Source of the DNA: Sporobacter sp963663605
Lineage (GTDB): Bacteria; Bacillota; Clostridia; Oscillospirales; Oscillospiraceae
DNA length: 64,000 nt
Direction: 5' to 3'
NCBI GenBank assembly: GCA_963663605.2
Contig: CAXXVF010000002.1
Location: forward strand, 1,798,001 to 1,862,000
Shown: in pieces, positions 18,022 through 26,569 of the stretch
Layout: every line of letters starts with the position of its first letter
How positions within the stretch are numbered: the stretch's first letter is position 1
The notes under the pieces: generated by a model
The model's database searches: none
Seen by the model: only the letters and a program-made list of their open reading frames with translations
Told to the model about the DNA's origin: nothing
Made by a program: the position numbers and the translations under genes

Positions 18022-18060
18022 GAGCAAGGCAGCGCGCTGTCTCCAGTCGTTGCCTTGCTC
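18022..18060 (+). other. Intercistronic stem-loop between dctP-like and dctQM-like genes
   Basis: GAGCAAGGCA pairs perfectly with TGCCTTGCTC across a 19-base loop. No T-run follows, so it is more likely an mRNA-stability or processing element favouring the binding-protein message than a terminator. Confidence 0.6.
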
Positions 18061-18123
18061 CGCACCATATATTCTCACAAATTTTCTTCGCCTTTATAAC
18101 ATCTTTAGAAATAGGTGATAACC

Positions 18124-20040
18124 ATGGAATCCATCCAGAACCCTGAGAAAAAAATCTCACCCGTATCTTTCTTCGGCCGGATTGGCAAAGCAATTGACCT
18201 GGCAACGAGCGGGCTAAGTTTCTTTGGCGGAGCCTTATTATTTATTGCCGGATTTTTGATCACTTTCGAAATCATCATGCGTTACGTATTTAACTCGCCG
18301 ACACACTGGACGGACGAGATCAGTACGCTTTTCGTTTTGACTGCGGCATTTACAGCCATAAGTTTTGGTCTCAAGGAAAAAAGCCACGTACATATGGAAT
18401 TTGTCGTGGAAAAGCTCCCCAAGCTGACGCAGACCTTTTTTGAGACCATCAGTTATGTGATTCTGTTCATCTTCACAGCCGCGTATTCCGTCGTCGCCTT
18501 TGGCATGACCATGGAAAGCCTCGATCTGATCGAGAAGTCCCCCATGGTCAACATCATTATGTGGCCTATCAAGGCTATCATTTTCATAGCTTTCGTCGTT
18601 TTAAGTCTTCAGGCGCTGCGGATGATGTGTTCAAATATCCACAGCCTTATGAAAACGCTGGCCGAGACGAAGGAAAAACTCACGCATGCGGTCGTTTCCT
18701 CGGTCATATTCGTTGCGGCCGTGATCGGCGCCGTTCTTTTCTGCCTGAATGTCAACATGATCGGCGGAATATTCCTTGTACTTGCAGTACTTCTGTGCGG
18801 CGGCGTACCCATCGGATTCACGCTGGCAATCTGCAGCGCGATCGGTTCGATCGGGATCCTGGGGCTGGAAATTGGTTTTAGTTCCATTCCCCATCTCTTC
18901 TTTATGACTTGGGATTCCTCTTCGATCACGGCTCTGCCGCTCTTCGTGTTTTTAGGGTACATTCTGCACAAGACAGGCTTGGCCGACGACTTGTTTGTAT
19001 TCGCGCGCGCCTGGCTTGGCACCATTCCCGGCGGTTTAGCCGTTGCGACGCTGTTTGTATGCATGGTATTCGCCGCCGTGTCCGGTTCCAGCATGGCCAA
19101 CGCCGTCACGGTAGGACTTGTTGCGTATCCTGCCTTGACCCGTTACAAATACGATGAGGATATGTCTGCCGGACTGATTGCCGTCGGCGGAACGCTGGGC
19201 GTTTTAATCCCGCCGAGCACGGCATTTATCATGATCGGCATCATGACCGACGAATCCATCGGAGAGCTGTTCATGGCCGGCGTCATTCCCGGCGTGATTG
19301 CGACGGTTCTGCTATCGATCACCGTCGTCATTCTCTGTAAAGTGAGCGGGAAATATGAAAAACTGCCGCCTGTTCCCTTTAAGGAAAAGATGCGGGCCAC
19401 TAAAAAGGCGTCCGGCATCCTGGTCCTTCCGGTGATCATGCTCGGCGGTATTTATTCCGGCATCTTCACCGCGAATGAAGCGGCTGCCGTCTCGGTTGTA
19501 TACACCCTGATATACGGATTTGCAAGCAAACGGATCGTGCCCAAAAATATCTTCACCATGATTTCCGATTCAACCCGGACGGTTGCTATGGTCGCGGTGC
19601 TGGTCGCTTCGGGACAAGCGCTTGCTAATGTAATGGCAATGCTGCGCGTTCCCCAAATCACGACCGAATTCATCGTGAATTCCAACTTCCCCGGATGGGC
19701 GGTCATTTTGGGAACCTTATTCGTAATGTTCCTGCTCGACGTCTTCCTCGACGCGGGCTCTATCACGATCCTGGCGATCCCACTCTTTGCGCCGGTCCTT
19801 GTTGCGCTCGGATACGACCTCACCTGGTACGCCGTTATCTTCGTCCTCTGGTGTGAAGTCGGACTGATTACGCCGCCCGTAGGCATGAACGCTTTCGTGG
19901 TGCAGCAGATCACCGGTGTCGACTTGATGCGCATTTTGAAAGGATCGCTGCCGTTCCTGCTGATCCTAGTAATCACAATAATCCTGGTAGCGGCCTTCCC
20001 CGAACTGGCCACCTGGCTGCCAGATATGATGCATCACTAA
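18124..20040 (+). CDS. TRAP transporter fused permease (DctQ-DctM)
   Basis: A 638-residue membrane protein in which a DctQ-like four-helix small subunit (residues 15-185; note the FNSPTHWTDEIST motif) is fused to a DctM-like large subunit (from about 205 to the end, roughly twelve helices). The DctM part has GGVPIGFTLA, VSGSSMANAV, GTLGVLIPPST and LITPPVGMNAFV, typical of the substrate path. Fused QM subunits occur widely. With the upstream binding protein it forms a complete sodium-driven organic-acid importer. ATG at 18124 is preferred, since AGGTG lies seven bases upstream; a GTG three codons earlier overlaps that site. The terminator at 20119 ends the unit. Confidence 0.93.
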   Translation: MESIQNPEKKISPVSFFGRIGKAIDLATSGLSFFGGALLFIAGFLITFEIIMRYVFNSPTHWTDEISTLFVLTAAFTAISFGLKEKSHVHMEFVVEKLPKLTQTFFETISYVILFIFTAAYSVVAFGMTMESLDLIEKSPMVNIIMWPIKAIIFIAFVVLSLQALRMMCSNIHSLMKTLAETKEKLTHAVVSSVIFVAAVIGAVLFCLNVNMIGGIFLVLAVLLCGGVPIGFTLAICSAIGSIGILGLEIGFSSIPHLFFMTWDSSSITALPLFVFLGYILHKTGLADDLFVFARAWLGTIPGGLAVATLFVCMVFAAVSGSSMANAVTVGLVAYPALTRYKYDEDMSAGLIAVGGTLGVLIPPSTAFIMIGIMTDESIGELFMAGVIPGVIATVLLSITVVILCKVSGKYEKLPPVPFKEKMRATKKASGILVLPVIMLGGIYSGIFTANEAAAVSVVYTLIYGFASKRIVPKNIFTMISDSTRTVAMVAVLVASGQALANVMAMLRVPQITTEFIVNSNFPGWAVILGTLFVMFLLDVFLDAGSITILAIPLFAPVLVALGYDLTWYAVIFVLWCEVGLITPPVGMNAFVVQQITGVDLMRILKGSLPFLLILVITIILVAAFPELATWLPDMMHH

Positions 20041-20118
20041 CGCTTTAATGTAAATCATCTCTCGCTGCACGAGATGCGCAAACCGTCTGAGAAGCCGTGT
20101 CATCATCAAGAAACAGCA

Positions 20119-20158
20119 GGGGGCTGTAGCAAAACGTAAATTGCTACAGCCCCCTCTT
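20119..20158 (+). terminator. Terminator of the TRAP operon
   Basis: GGGGGCTGTAGCA pairs perfectly with TGCTACAGCCCCC around a 10-base loop; the downstream flank is TCTTATTG, so the T-tract is poor but the stem is strong. Confidence 0.75.
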
Positions 20159-20187
20159 ATTGAATTCCCGTTGACCCGGCGGTTGGC

Positions 20188-20979
20188 TTATAAGCCTTCT
20201 TGTTCAAGCAGCCCGCGGTATATACGCTCATCCGCCGTGGTGAATACGTTGAAAACCACACGTTTTATCGTTTTATTTATATTCAGGAAATCCTCAACAG
20301 TACGAACCGCTGTCTCTGCCGCCTCATTCTGCGGAAAACGGAACACGCCGGTTGAAATACAGCAGAACGCGATACTCTCACACCCGTTTTCAACAGCCAG
20401 TTTCAAACAGGAGCTATAACAGGACGCCAGCAAATCGCAGTCTTGTTCTGTCAGAGGATGATCGATGATAGGGCCGACCGTATGCAGCACATATTTTGCC
20501 GGCAGATTGTATCCGGGCGTGATTTTTGCCTGCCCGGTCGGCTCATTGTGCCCCTGTTTTGTCATGATCTCATGGCAGTGCAGCCTTAACTGAACGCCGC
20601 TGAATGTGTGTATACAGTTATCGATGCAGGCGTGGCAAGGCTGCCAGCATCCTTCCATACGGCTGTTCGCGGCATTGACAATAGCGTCGGCCTGCAGTGT
20701 TGTAATGTCGCCTCTCCAGACGACAAGCCTTGGATCGGAGGCTGTCGCCGGCAGCGCAGCGGCATCAACGACACCGATCTCCGCAATCAGTTCAGATAAA
20801 TATGCATCCTGTACTTTCAGAAAATCTTCACCGACCGGCATTGCCGGCCGAACATTCATCAAAGCGCGCAGCAGCCGCTGCTGTTCGTTCTGTTCGTCCG
20901 GTATTTCTATACGCTCATAATTCGGGCTTTCCGCTAAAAGCCTTTCGATCAGATACAGTCTTCTTGCGTCCTGCGTCAT
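20188..20979 (-). CDS. Zinc-containing macrodomain protein-ADP-ribose hydrolase
   Basis: A 263-residue protein: an N-terminal helical extension of about 75 residues, then a macrodomain starting VVWRGDITTLQADAIVNAANSRMEG. The segment PCHACIDNCIH contains the Cys/His ligands that define the zinc-dependent macrodomain class found with SirTM sirtuins; TGQAKITPGYNLP and the CISTGVFRFP loop complete the ADP-ribose pocket. It should remove ADP-ribose from proteins. The start at 20979 has AAAGGAGT ahead of it; ten upstream codons are open but do not fit the family. It lies directly downstream of a SirTM gene in the same direction, its expected partner. Confidence 0.92.
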   Translation of the reverse strand: MTQDARRLYLIERLLAESPNYERIEIPDEQNEQQRLLRALMNVRPAMPVGEDFLKVQDAYLSELIAEIGVVDAAALPATASDPRLVVWRGDITTLQADAIVNAANSRMEGCWQPCHACIDNCIHTFSGVQLRLHCHEIMTKQGHNEPTGQAKITPGYNLPAKYVLHTVGPIIDHPLTEQDCDLLASCYSSCLKLAVENGCESIAFCCISTGVFRFPQNEAAETAVRTVEDFLNINKTIKRVVFNVFTTADERIYRGLLEQEGL

Positions 20980-21021
20980 AATGACTCCTTTCCGGCGACA
21001 GATGCGCACATCACCGTTTTC

Positions 21022-21930
21022 TCACATCGGCCCTTTTATTCCGGCATACAGCCGCTCAATAACATCTTTAGCGTCGTATGGCATAGACGTCGCTTTGCCG
21101 ATCAGCTCATCAGGAGTCACGGAATAGCCGCCATGACCGGGCCATTCACTGTATTCTTTGTTGATACGGAACAAATGCGCATTATCGTGGATATAGGTCA
21201 GGCGTTCAAACGGCCAACGGATTACAACCGGCGTATTGAATCCTACGCCCAGCTCAATGATACAAAGTTTCTTTTCATTCGTGCTCTCGAGCCAGTCGAC
21301 ATAGCGCTTCTGCTCTTTTTTATACCCTTCAAAAGCCCGGAATGCCGTATACAGCGGCGCGCCGCAGTATGGACAGTACGGTATGGCGCTCTCGTCAGAG
21401 ATCATAAATGTCTCAGTGTCTATCAGCGGAAGCAGTCTGTCAATGTGCGGTTTTATCTCCCAGGTCTCTCTTGTGCAGCGTCCCGTACATCTCAGCCTGT
21501 CGTAGCTGCCCTGCGCTTCAAAAACGCGGTCCATTGAGAAGCCGGTCCGCATAAACTGCCGGTCACAGTTTGAGGTAACGGCAAAGTAATCCTTATCCTC
21601 TATAAGCTTAAGCAGTTTTTTATAAAGCTCCGCCGGGGGGAAAACATGACGGACAAAATTTATATGCCTGATCAGGTAAGCCCATTCTCTTGCCTGCGGC
21701 CAGCCGTCGTTTTCATGCTGGAAAAGCTCATACGGATAGCGATAACCCATAGCCGCCATTTCCGGCTGAAACTTCTTGAACAGATCTTCGTCCAAATAGC
21801 TCAGTCCGGCCGCAGCCGTGAGGCCGGCGCCGGCGCCTATAAGGACTTTGTCTGAAGCATCCAGCCACGCCTTCAGCTTCTCTGTGGATTCTTCCAATCC
21901 CGCTTTGTTCGCTGCATTCTTATTTGACAT
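21022..21930 (-). CDS. Class M sirtuin (SirTM), protein ADP-ribosyltransferase
   Basis: A 302-residue sirtuin. GAGAGLTAAAG at residues 32-42 binds NAD, TSNCD includes the catalytic Asn121, and Gln140 replaces the deacetylase His, the change that marks class M enzymes that ADP-ribosylate instead of deacetylate. Cys148, Cys152, Cys186 and Cys189 form the zinc site, and LGVGFNTPVVIRWPFE matches the late Rossmann strand. SirTM usually modifies a lipoylated GcvH-like carrier and is encoded with GcvH-L, an LplA2 ligase and the macrodomain eraser. Here only the macrodomain is adjacent (about 40 bases downstream); no GcvH-L or LplA2 gene lies nearby. The target is therefore unknown or encoded elsewhere. 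Confidence 0.92.
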   Translation of the reverse strand: MSNKNAANKAGLEESTEKLKAWLDASDKVLIGAGAGLTAAAGLSYLDEDLFKKFQPEMAAMGYRYPYELFQHENDGWPQAREWAYLIRHINFVRHVFPPAELYKKLLKLIEDKDYFAVTSNCDRQFMRTGFSMDRVFEAQGSYDRLRCTGRCTRETWEIKPHIDRLLPLIDTETFMISDESAIPYCPYCGAPLYTAFRAFEGYKKEQKRYVDWLESTNEKKLCIIELGVGFNTPVVIRWPFERLTYIHDNAHLFRINKEYSEWPGHGGYSVTPDELIGKATSMPYDAKDVIERLYAGIKGPM

Positions 21931-22107
21931 AGTATCCTCCGAATTTCAGCCGCTGGTAAATCGTTTAACCTCTGATAAATATTTTACTATACGTGTAAAG
22001 AACAGCGTTAAAAGCAGGCGGACCTTATAGCGCAATGAAGCGGCATCATCCTTATATTATAGTAAGTCGTTTCAAGGCGCGCTGCTTTCTCCTTTTTTTG
22101 TAGACAT

Positions 22108-22145
22108 AAAGAAGAAACACATTATATAGGCTGCGTTTCTTCTTT
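22108..22145 (-). terminator. Inverted repeat, probable terminator of the CMD-family gene
   Basis: AAAGAAGAAAC and GTTTCTTCTTT form a perfect 11-bp stem about 60 bases past the stop of the minus-strand gene at 22206; an imperfect A-rich/T-rich flank follows. Confidence 0.55.
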
Positions 22146-22205
22146 AGATAAAACAAATGTGTGTCGGCCATAATTGAAATAACATATATTAATCCTTTAA
22201 AAAGG

Positions 22206-22793
22206 TTAAATTTTAACTGTATCACCGGCCAATCCTGATAAAGCGGCATGGACAGCCGCAACCGGCACAAACAGTATACTGCATACGAGCATCCCAAGCT
22301 CATACGGCAGGCTGCTTCTTTTATCCGGTTTGCCTTTTAATCTTTTGAAAAAGGAACTCCATGGGATTCCGTAAGTATTGCCCATCATCATAACCCGCAC
22401 TGCTCCCAGTATACCTAGAGCCTTGGGGCGGCCGTAGGTTTTATTAACCTGATCCCATGCCGCCTGGGACGGCTTCCCTCTGGTATCGGCATAATGCTGT
22501 GCAAACATGACGGCCGGCAGCTCTTCGGGCGGCACATCCCCGCTGAGTCCGGCCAGCAGGTTTTGAATCTCTTTATCATTCAGGCCCGCTTCAAGCGCCA
22601 TTTTCGTATGTGCGTATGAACAGATATCACAACCGTTGACCTCAGTAACGGCAAGCATAATGCGTTCAATGAATTTCTGTTCCAGGAATCCTTTCTTTTT
22701 CGCTCTTGATAACTGCGGAATCGTCAGAAAAGCCATATATAATATGATATAGGCTTCCGCAATTGAATATAAAGGCCTGCCCGGTGTTTTCAT
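22206..22793 (-). CDS. Carboxymuconolactone decarboxylase-family (AhpD-like) protein
   Basis: A 195-residue protein with an all-helical AhpD/CMD domain. NGCDICSYAH at about residues 53-62 is the redox CxxC-x3-H motif of AhpD-like members, which act as thiol peroxidases or disulfide reductants. The rest fits the family (LNDKEIQNLL, the FAQHYADTRGKPS helix). A hydrophobic C-terminal stretch of about 25 residues is unusual and could anchor it to the membrane. It appears to be transcribed alone. The real substrate cannot be read from sequence. Confidence 0.82.
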   Translation of the reverse strand: MKTPGRPLYSIAEAYIILYMAFLTIPQLSRAKKKGFLEQKFIERIMLAVTEVNGCDICSYAHTKMALEAGLNDKEIQNLLAGLSGDVPPEELPAVMFAQHYADTRGKPSQAAWDQVNKTYGRPKALGILGAVRVMMMGNTYGIPWSSFFKRLKGKPDKRSSLPYELGMLVCSILFVPVAAVHAALSGLAGDTVKI

Positions 22794-22953
22794 TTTTCTT
22801 CTCCTGTATTTGACCTGCGTAAAACATACGCAGGGTTATCAAAGTTTATCTGCTAATGCACATTTATATAAGTGTATTATATAACATTTCGGATCTTTAT
22901 TCTGTAATTATGTCACATCAGTTTACGGCATAAATCAGCGCTTACCGCCATAC

Positions 22954-22988
22954 CCAAAAACACCCTGAAACAAATGTTTCAGGGTGTT
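22954..22988 (-). terminator. Terminator of the TrpXYZ-type ABC operon
   Basis: On the minus strand AACACCCTGAAACA pairs perfectly with TGTTTCAGGGTGTT, followed by TTTTT. It ends the three-gene importer unit. Confidence 0.9.
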
Positions 22989-23045
22989 ATACGTTTCTCT
23001 TTTACCTGTTGTCGTTTTGATGCCTGTTAAATAATACAAACCTTT

Positions 23046-23840
23046 TTACGACAGGAGAACCGAGTCCGTTTCCTCCTGTACGCCGGCAACGTCCGCAAAC
23101 TTCTTCAGTAAATCGTCTTTTTTGAGATTTTTCTTTTCCTCGCCCGATATATCGAGAATGATACGGCCTGCATTCATCATCAAGAGCCGTTTCCCGTGGC
23201 GGATTGCGTCCGTCATATTATGGGTTATCATCATGGTAGTGAGATTGTGTTCCGTGACGATCTTATCGGTAATTTCCAGGACCTTGGCCGCCGTGGCCGG
23301 GTCCAGCGCCGCCGTGTGTTCGTCAAGCAGCAGAAGCTTCGGCTTTTGAAGCGTTGCCATCAGGAGTGTCAGGGCCTGACGCTGCCCTCCGGAAAGAAGC
23401 CCCACCTTGACGGTCATCCGTTCCTCAAGCCCAAGTCCGAGTATTTTAAGTTCCTCGTGATAACGTTCGCGTTCCGACCTGGTGACGCCCCAGCGCAGCG
23501 TACGCTTACGCCCGCGGCGCAGGGCCAGCGCCAGGTTCTCCTCAATGCTCATATTGGCGGCCGTACCCATCATGGGATCTTGAAAAACACGGCCGATATA
23601 AGCTGAGCGTTTGTAATCCGGCATTGCGGTCACATTGACGTCATTAATGCAAATCGTACCCTCGTCAACGGGCCACACGCCGGCGATTGCATTGAGCATG
23701 GTGGACTTGCCCGCCCCGTTTCCGCCGATAACGGTAACAAAGTCTCCTTCGTTCATCACGAGGTCAATAGCGCTGATGGCCTTTTTCTCGTTGATCGTCC
23801 CAATATTAAACGTCTTGCTGACAGACTTAAGTTCAAGCAT
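23046..23840 (-). CDS. ABC importer ATP-binding protein (TrpZ-like)
   Basis: A 264-residue ATPase with Walker A GGNGAGKST near residue 40, Q-loop in FQDPMMGTAANM, signature LSGGQRQ near 148, Walker B LLLLDEHTAALD and switch His in MITHNM. It pairs with the permease whose end overlaps this start by 8 bases. The type is that of TrpXYZ / pfam04392-associated importers, which take up small amphipathic solutes such as amino acids. The start at 23840 is chosen from the GAGGGGGG site and domain boundary; 24 upstream codons are open but lie inside the permease gene. Confidence 0.93.
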   Translation of the reverse strand: MLELKSVSKTFNIGTINEKKAISAIDLVMNEGDFVTVIGGNGAGKSTMLNAIAGVWPVDEGTICINDVNVTAMPDYKRSAYIGRVFQDPMMGTAANMSIEENLALALRRGRKRTLRWGVTRSERERYHEELKILGLGLEERMTVKVGLLSGGQRQALTLLMATLQKPKLLLLDEHTAALDPATAAKVLEITDKIVTEHNLTTMMITHNMTDAIRHGKRLLMMNAGRIILDISGEEKKNLKKDDLLKKFADVAGVQEETDSVLLS

Positions 23841-24786
23841 TTTTACTGACCCCCCTCTTTCCGGCCAAACCAAAGGAATTTTTTGATTTTGCCCTGAGAT
23901 ACGGAACGGCAAGGAAGATCGCCACGATCACAGCGGTGAGCATTTTCAGCAGATCGGTCGGCATCTTCAGCCACATAACAAGTCCTATAACAAGATAGTA
24001 GATCACGCCGCCCAGCACGACAAAAACAAGCTTTATGGCGAAATTCATGCGTTTGCCAACAATGGCGTCGCCAAGAACCTCTCCGATAATGACGGCGGCG
24101 AGCCCAATGACGATTGCGCCCGCGCCCATCTTGATATCTGCAAAGCCCTGATACTGGGACATAAGCCCGCCGGACAGCGCAACAAGCCCGTTTGACAGGC
24201 TCAAGGCAAGTACCTTCATGACGTTGATATTGATGCCCTGCGCCTTCGACATCTGCGGGTTGCTGCCGGTTGAACGGATCGCACTGCCCTGCTCGGTACC
24301 GAAGTACCAGTATAAAATGCAGATGAGTACCGCCATAAAAATAAGCGTTGTAACAATAGCGCTTCCGACATTGCGCAGCGAGACGATTAAATTGTATTTA
24401 TCGACGTTGACAGCTTTGTTGGCGCCGTTGAGCACCAGCAGATTGACCGACCAGAGAGAAATCTGTGTCAGAATACCGGCGAGTATGCCGGGAATGCCGA
24501 AAATCGTATGCAGAATTCCGGTAATCAGCCCGGCAATAAGTCCCGCGATCACCGCGATCAGAAGCGCCAACGGTGTCGGGACGCCGGCCAGTATGAGGAC
24601 GACCGTTACCGCGCCGCCTGTCGCGAAGCTGCCGTCAACCGTCAGGTCCGGAAAGTCCAGCAATCGGAAAGTAATATACACACCTAAAGCCATAATCCCC
24701 CAGATGATCCCTTGGGCGATGTTGCCCGGCAGGGAGTTAAGAAAATTCATAGGGTTCAGTGACGAAAAATATGCCAGTATATCCAT
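23833..24786 (-). CDS. ABC importer permease (TrpY-like, branched-chain-type fold)
   Basis: A 317-residue protein with about nine hydrophobic helices. FRLLDFPDLTVDGSFATGGAV near the start and VLALSLSNGLVALSGGLMSQYQGFADIKMG toward the end are typical of the permease family paired with pfam04392 binding proteins. It forms the membrane channel for the ATPase downstream and the binding lipoprotein upstream. AAAGGAAT precedes the start at 24786. The 137-base gap to the binding-protein gene contains a stem-loop. Confidence 0.92.
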   Translation of the reverse strand: MDILAYFSSLNPMNFLNSLPGNIAQGIIWGIMALGVYITFRLLDFPDLTVDGSFATGGAVTVVLILAGVPTPLALLIAVIAGLIAGLITGILHTIFGIPGILAGILTQISLWSVNLLVLNGANKAVNVDKYNLIVSLRNVGSAIVTTLIFMAVLICILYWYFGTEQGSAIRSTGSNPQMSKAQGININVMKVLALSLSNGLVALSGGLMSQYQGFADIKMGAGAIVIGLAAVIIGEVLGDAIVGKRMNFAIKLVFVVLGGVIYYLVIGLVMWLKMPTDLLKMLTAVIVAIFLAVPYLRAKSKNSFGLAGKRGVSKNA

Positions 24787-24836
24787 AGCTGATTCCTTTC
24801 TTCTTGACGCGCCGCCACTTTGCGATCCACTCAAGT

Positions 24837-24889
24837 AAACACCGACTAAATCGCCCTCCCTGCTTTGAAGCGCGACTTAGCCAGTGTTT
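24837..24889 (-). other. Intercistronic stem-loop between binding-protein and permease genes
   Basis: In the minus-strand RNA AAACAC pairs with GTGTTT and CTAAGTCGC with GCGATTTAG (one G-U pair), enclosing a loop of about 18 bases. There is no T-run. It probably limits read-through or protects the upstream message. Confidence 0.6.
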
Positions 24890-24923
24890 TACCCGAAGTG
24901 ATGCCGGGAATTATTCCGTCAAA

Positions 24924-25991
24924 TTATTCTTCTACTGCGATAGCTACATACTCGTCGGACAGCGTGATGCCAAGCGCCTCACTGATTGTCGTATTGTACA
25001 TCTTTGTGAACTTGGGTGCAAACTGTACTTCCATTGTAGCAGGATCTGCGCTATTTGCAAGGATTTCATATGCCATTTCACCGGTTGTATAGCCCAAATC
25101 ATAGTAACTGATAGAAAGCGTGGCAACGCCGCAGCCCTCGCAGATACCCTGTTCACCGGCATAGATCGGTACGCCGGCCGGCAGGCAGACATTATTAATA
25201 ATCTCTGTATTGGATGCGACCGTGTTGTCGGTAGGCAGGTAGATGACGTCGGATTCATTCGCCGCCGTCGTTACAACCGTCTGCAGATCATTGGAGTCTG
25301 AGAAGGTATAAGTCTTGCAGGTGTAACCCATCTCGGTGAGATAACCGGTGATAACCTCATCCTGATATTTTGAGTTCGGCTCCGCCGAGCAGTAGAGAAC
25401 GCCGATGTTCGTGGCATCGGGGAATATCTCCTTAATGCTTGCAGCCTGCTGGTCCAGGGGGGCCAGGTCGGAAGTACCGGAGACGTTCGTGCCGGTTGTG
25501 CCGGTCCAGTTGTCTATGCCAAGTGCCGTACCGTAGTCCGTAATCGATGTGCCAAGAACGGGAATCTGGTTTGTAGACGTCTGGGCCGCCTGGAGTGCCG
25601 GTGTGGCGTTGGCCATGATGAGGTCAACGTTGGACGATACGAACTGGTTGCAGATGGTGGCGCAGGTCGGTCCATCGCCGTTGGCGTTTTGCTCATCGAA
25701 GGTGACCTTGTCGCCGAGCTTCTCGGTCAGGGCATCTCTGAAGCCCTGCGTCGCGGCATCAAGCGCGGGATGCTGGACAAGCTGGCAGATGCCGACTGTA
25801 TAGTTTTCATCCGCCGCGGATTCGTCAGGCTCGGCGTCCGTCGAATCGCCGGTTTCTGCCGCTGCGGATTCGCTGGAAGCTTCAGCTTCCGGCGAAGCGC
25901 TCTCAGAAGCGTCGTTTGAAGCTGTTGTGCCGCACGCTGCCATAGAAAGCACCAGCATGACAGCAAATAAAAGTGCAGTAATTTTTTTCAT
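24924..25991 (-). CDS. ABC transporter substrate-binding lipoprotein (pfam04392, TrpX-like)
   Basis: A 355-residue lipoprotein: signal peptide ending in the lipobox MAAC, an acidic Ser/Glu/Ala linker to about residue 65, then a two-lobed binding domain beginning YTVGICQLVQHPALDAATQGF, diagnostic of the ABC_sub_bind family. It captures the solute for the permease and ATPase encoded downstream. Characterised relatives bind tryptophan or other aromatic amino acids, but the pocket cannot be judged here, so the ligand is open. It is the first of three genes, with its own ribosome site (AGGAG). Confidence 0.92.
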   Translation of the reverse strand: MKKITALLFAVMLVLSMAACGTTASNDASESASPEAEASSESAAAETGDSTDAEPDESAADENYTVGICQLVQHPALDAATQGFRDALTEKLGDKVTFDEQNANGDGPTCATICNQFVSSNVDLIMANATPALQAAQTSTNQIPVLGTSITDYGTALGIDNWTGTTGTNVSGTSDLAPLDQQAASIKEIFPDATNIGVLYCSAEPNSKYQDEVITGYLTEMGYTCKTYTFSDSNDLQTVVTTAANESDVIYLPTDNTVASNTEIINNVCLPAGVPIYAGEQGICEGCGVATLSISYYDLGYTTGEMAYEILANSADPATMEVQFAPKFTKMYNTTISEALGITLSDEYVAIAVEE

Positions 25992-26088
25992 TTTTTTCTC
26001 CTCTTAATAATAACATTGTTTTCTATATAAAAACAGCGGCCCGCCTTTCCAGACGAGCAGCCGGATATGTTAAGGGCGGCGTTGGGCT

Positions 26089-26217
26089 TTATCGTTCTGA
26101 TAAGGCTCGTATATTTTGTTTTATATGGGCAATCAGGGCGTCAAGGACATATATATTTCGGCTCGTTTCCTCTCCGACGCCGAAGGCGGATATAATCCGG
26201 ACATTGATGCTGCACAT
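26089..26217 (-). CDS. Candidate small protein, 42 residues
   Basis: ATG at 26217 opens a 42-codon frame beginning MCSINVRIISAFGV and ending NIRALSER. A GGGGGGA run lies seven bases upstream of the ATG, and an AT-rich stretch that could supply a -10 box lies beyond. The predicted product is a soluble amphipathic helix with no recognised family. It ends about 100 bases before the TrpX-like gene, same strand, so it could be a leader ORF or a stand-alone small protein. It may also be chance. Confidence 0.3.
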   Translation of the reverse strand: MCSINVRIISAFGVGEETSRNIYVLDALIAHIKQNIRALSER

Positions 26218-26479
26218 GATAAAATCCCCCCCATTGGCAATTAATTATTAATATAGTATAGTGCTTTAAATTGCTGATAACAACTGTGACAATGCCCAAA
26301 ATATCGTTTGCAGATTCGTAATCTTTTAATCTCGTTTTGTAAAATCTGCTGTATCAATACAAAAACAACGCTATATCGGCAAATATGCTGGAATCCGGTA
26401 TCGCCGGTCCTTATTTCTGCCCTACCCCCGATGGGAATATAACCTCGGCGATATCCCGCTCGATAAAAAGTAATATATA

Positions 26480-26517
26480 AAAAAACAGAGCGGGTTCAGC
26501 TTCCGGCTGACCCGCTC
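26480..26517 (-). terminator. Terminator of the SnoaL-like gene
   Basis: On the minus strand GAGCGGGTCAGC pairs with GCTGAACCCGCTC and is followed by TGTTTTTTT, about 50 bases past the stop codon. Confidence 0.9.
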
Positions 26518-26569
26518 AATTTTTATAATTCCGGATAAATCCGGTTTAAATTTGCTTTTCGGTAATTAC

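Larger units (their letters stand above)
25992..26569. other. Upstream region of the TrpX-like gene with a small ORF
   Basis: About 575 bases holding one candidate small gene (26089-26217) and the terminator at 26486. The stretch 26260-26400 is AT-rich with no recognisable gene. No T-box or other known riboswitch was identified in the leader, despite the TrpX-like transporter. Confidence 0.45.

Noticed and set aside
25992..26480. Possible T-box riboswitch upstream of the TrpX-like importer
   Set aside because: No AGUGA, AG-bulge or TGGNACCGCG element was found; the terminator at 26486 belongs to the gene upstream on the same strand.
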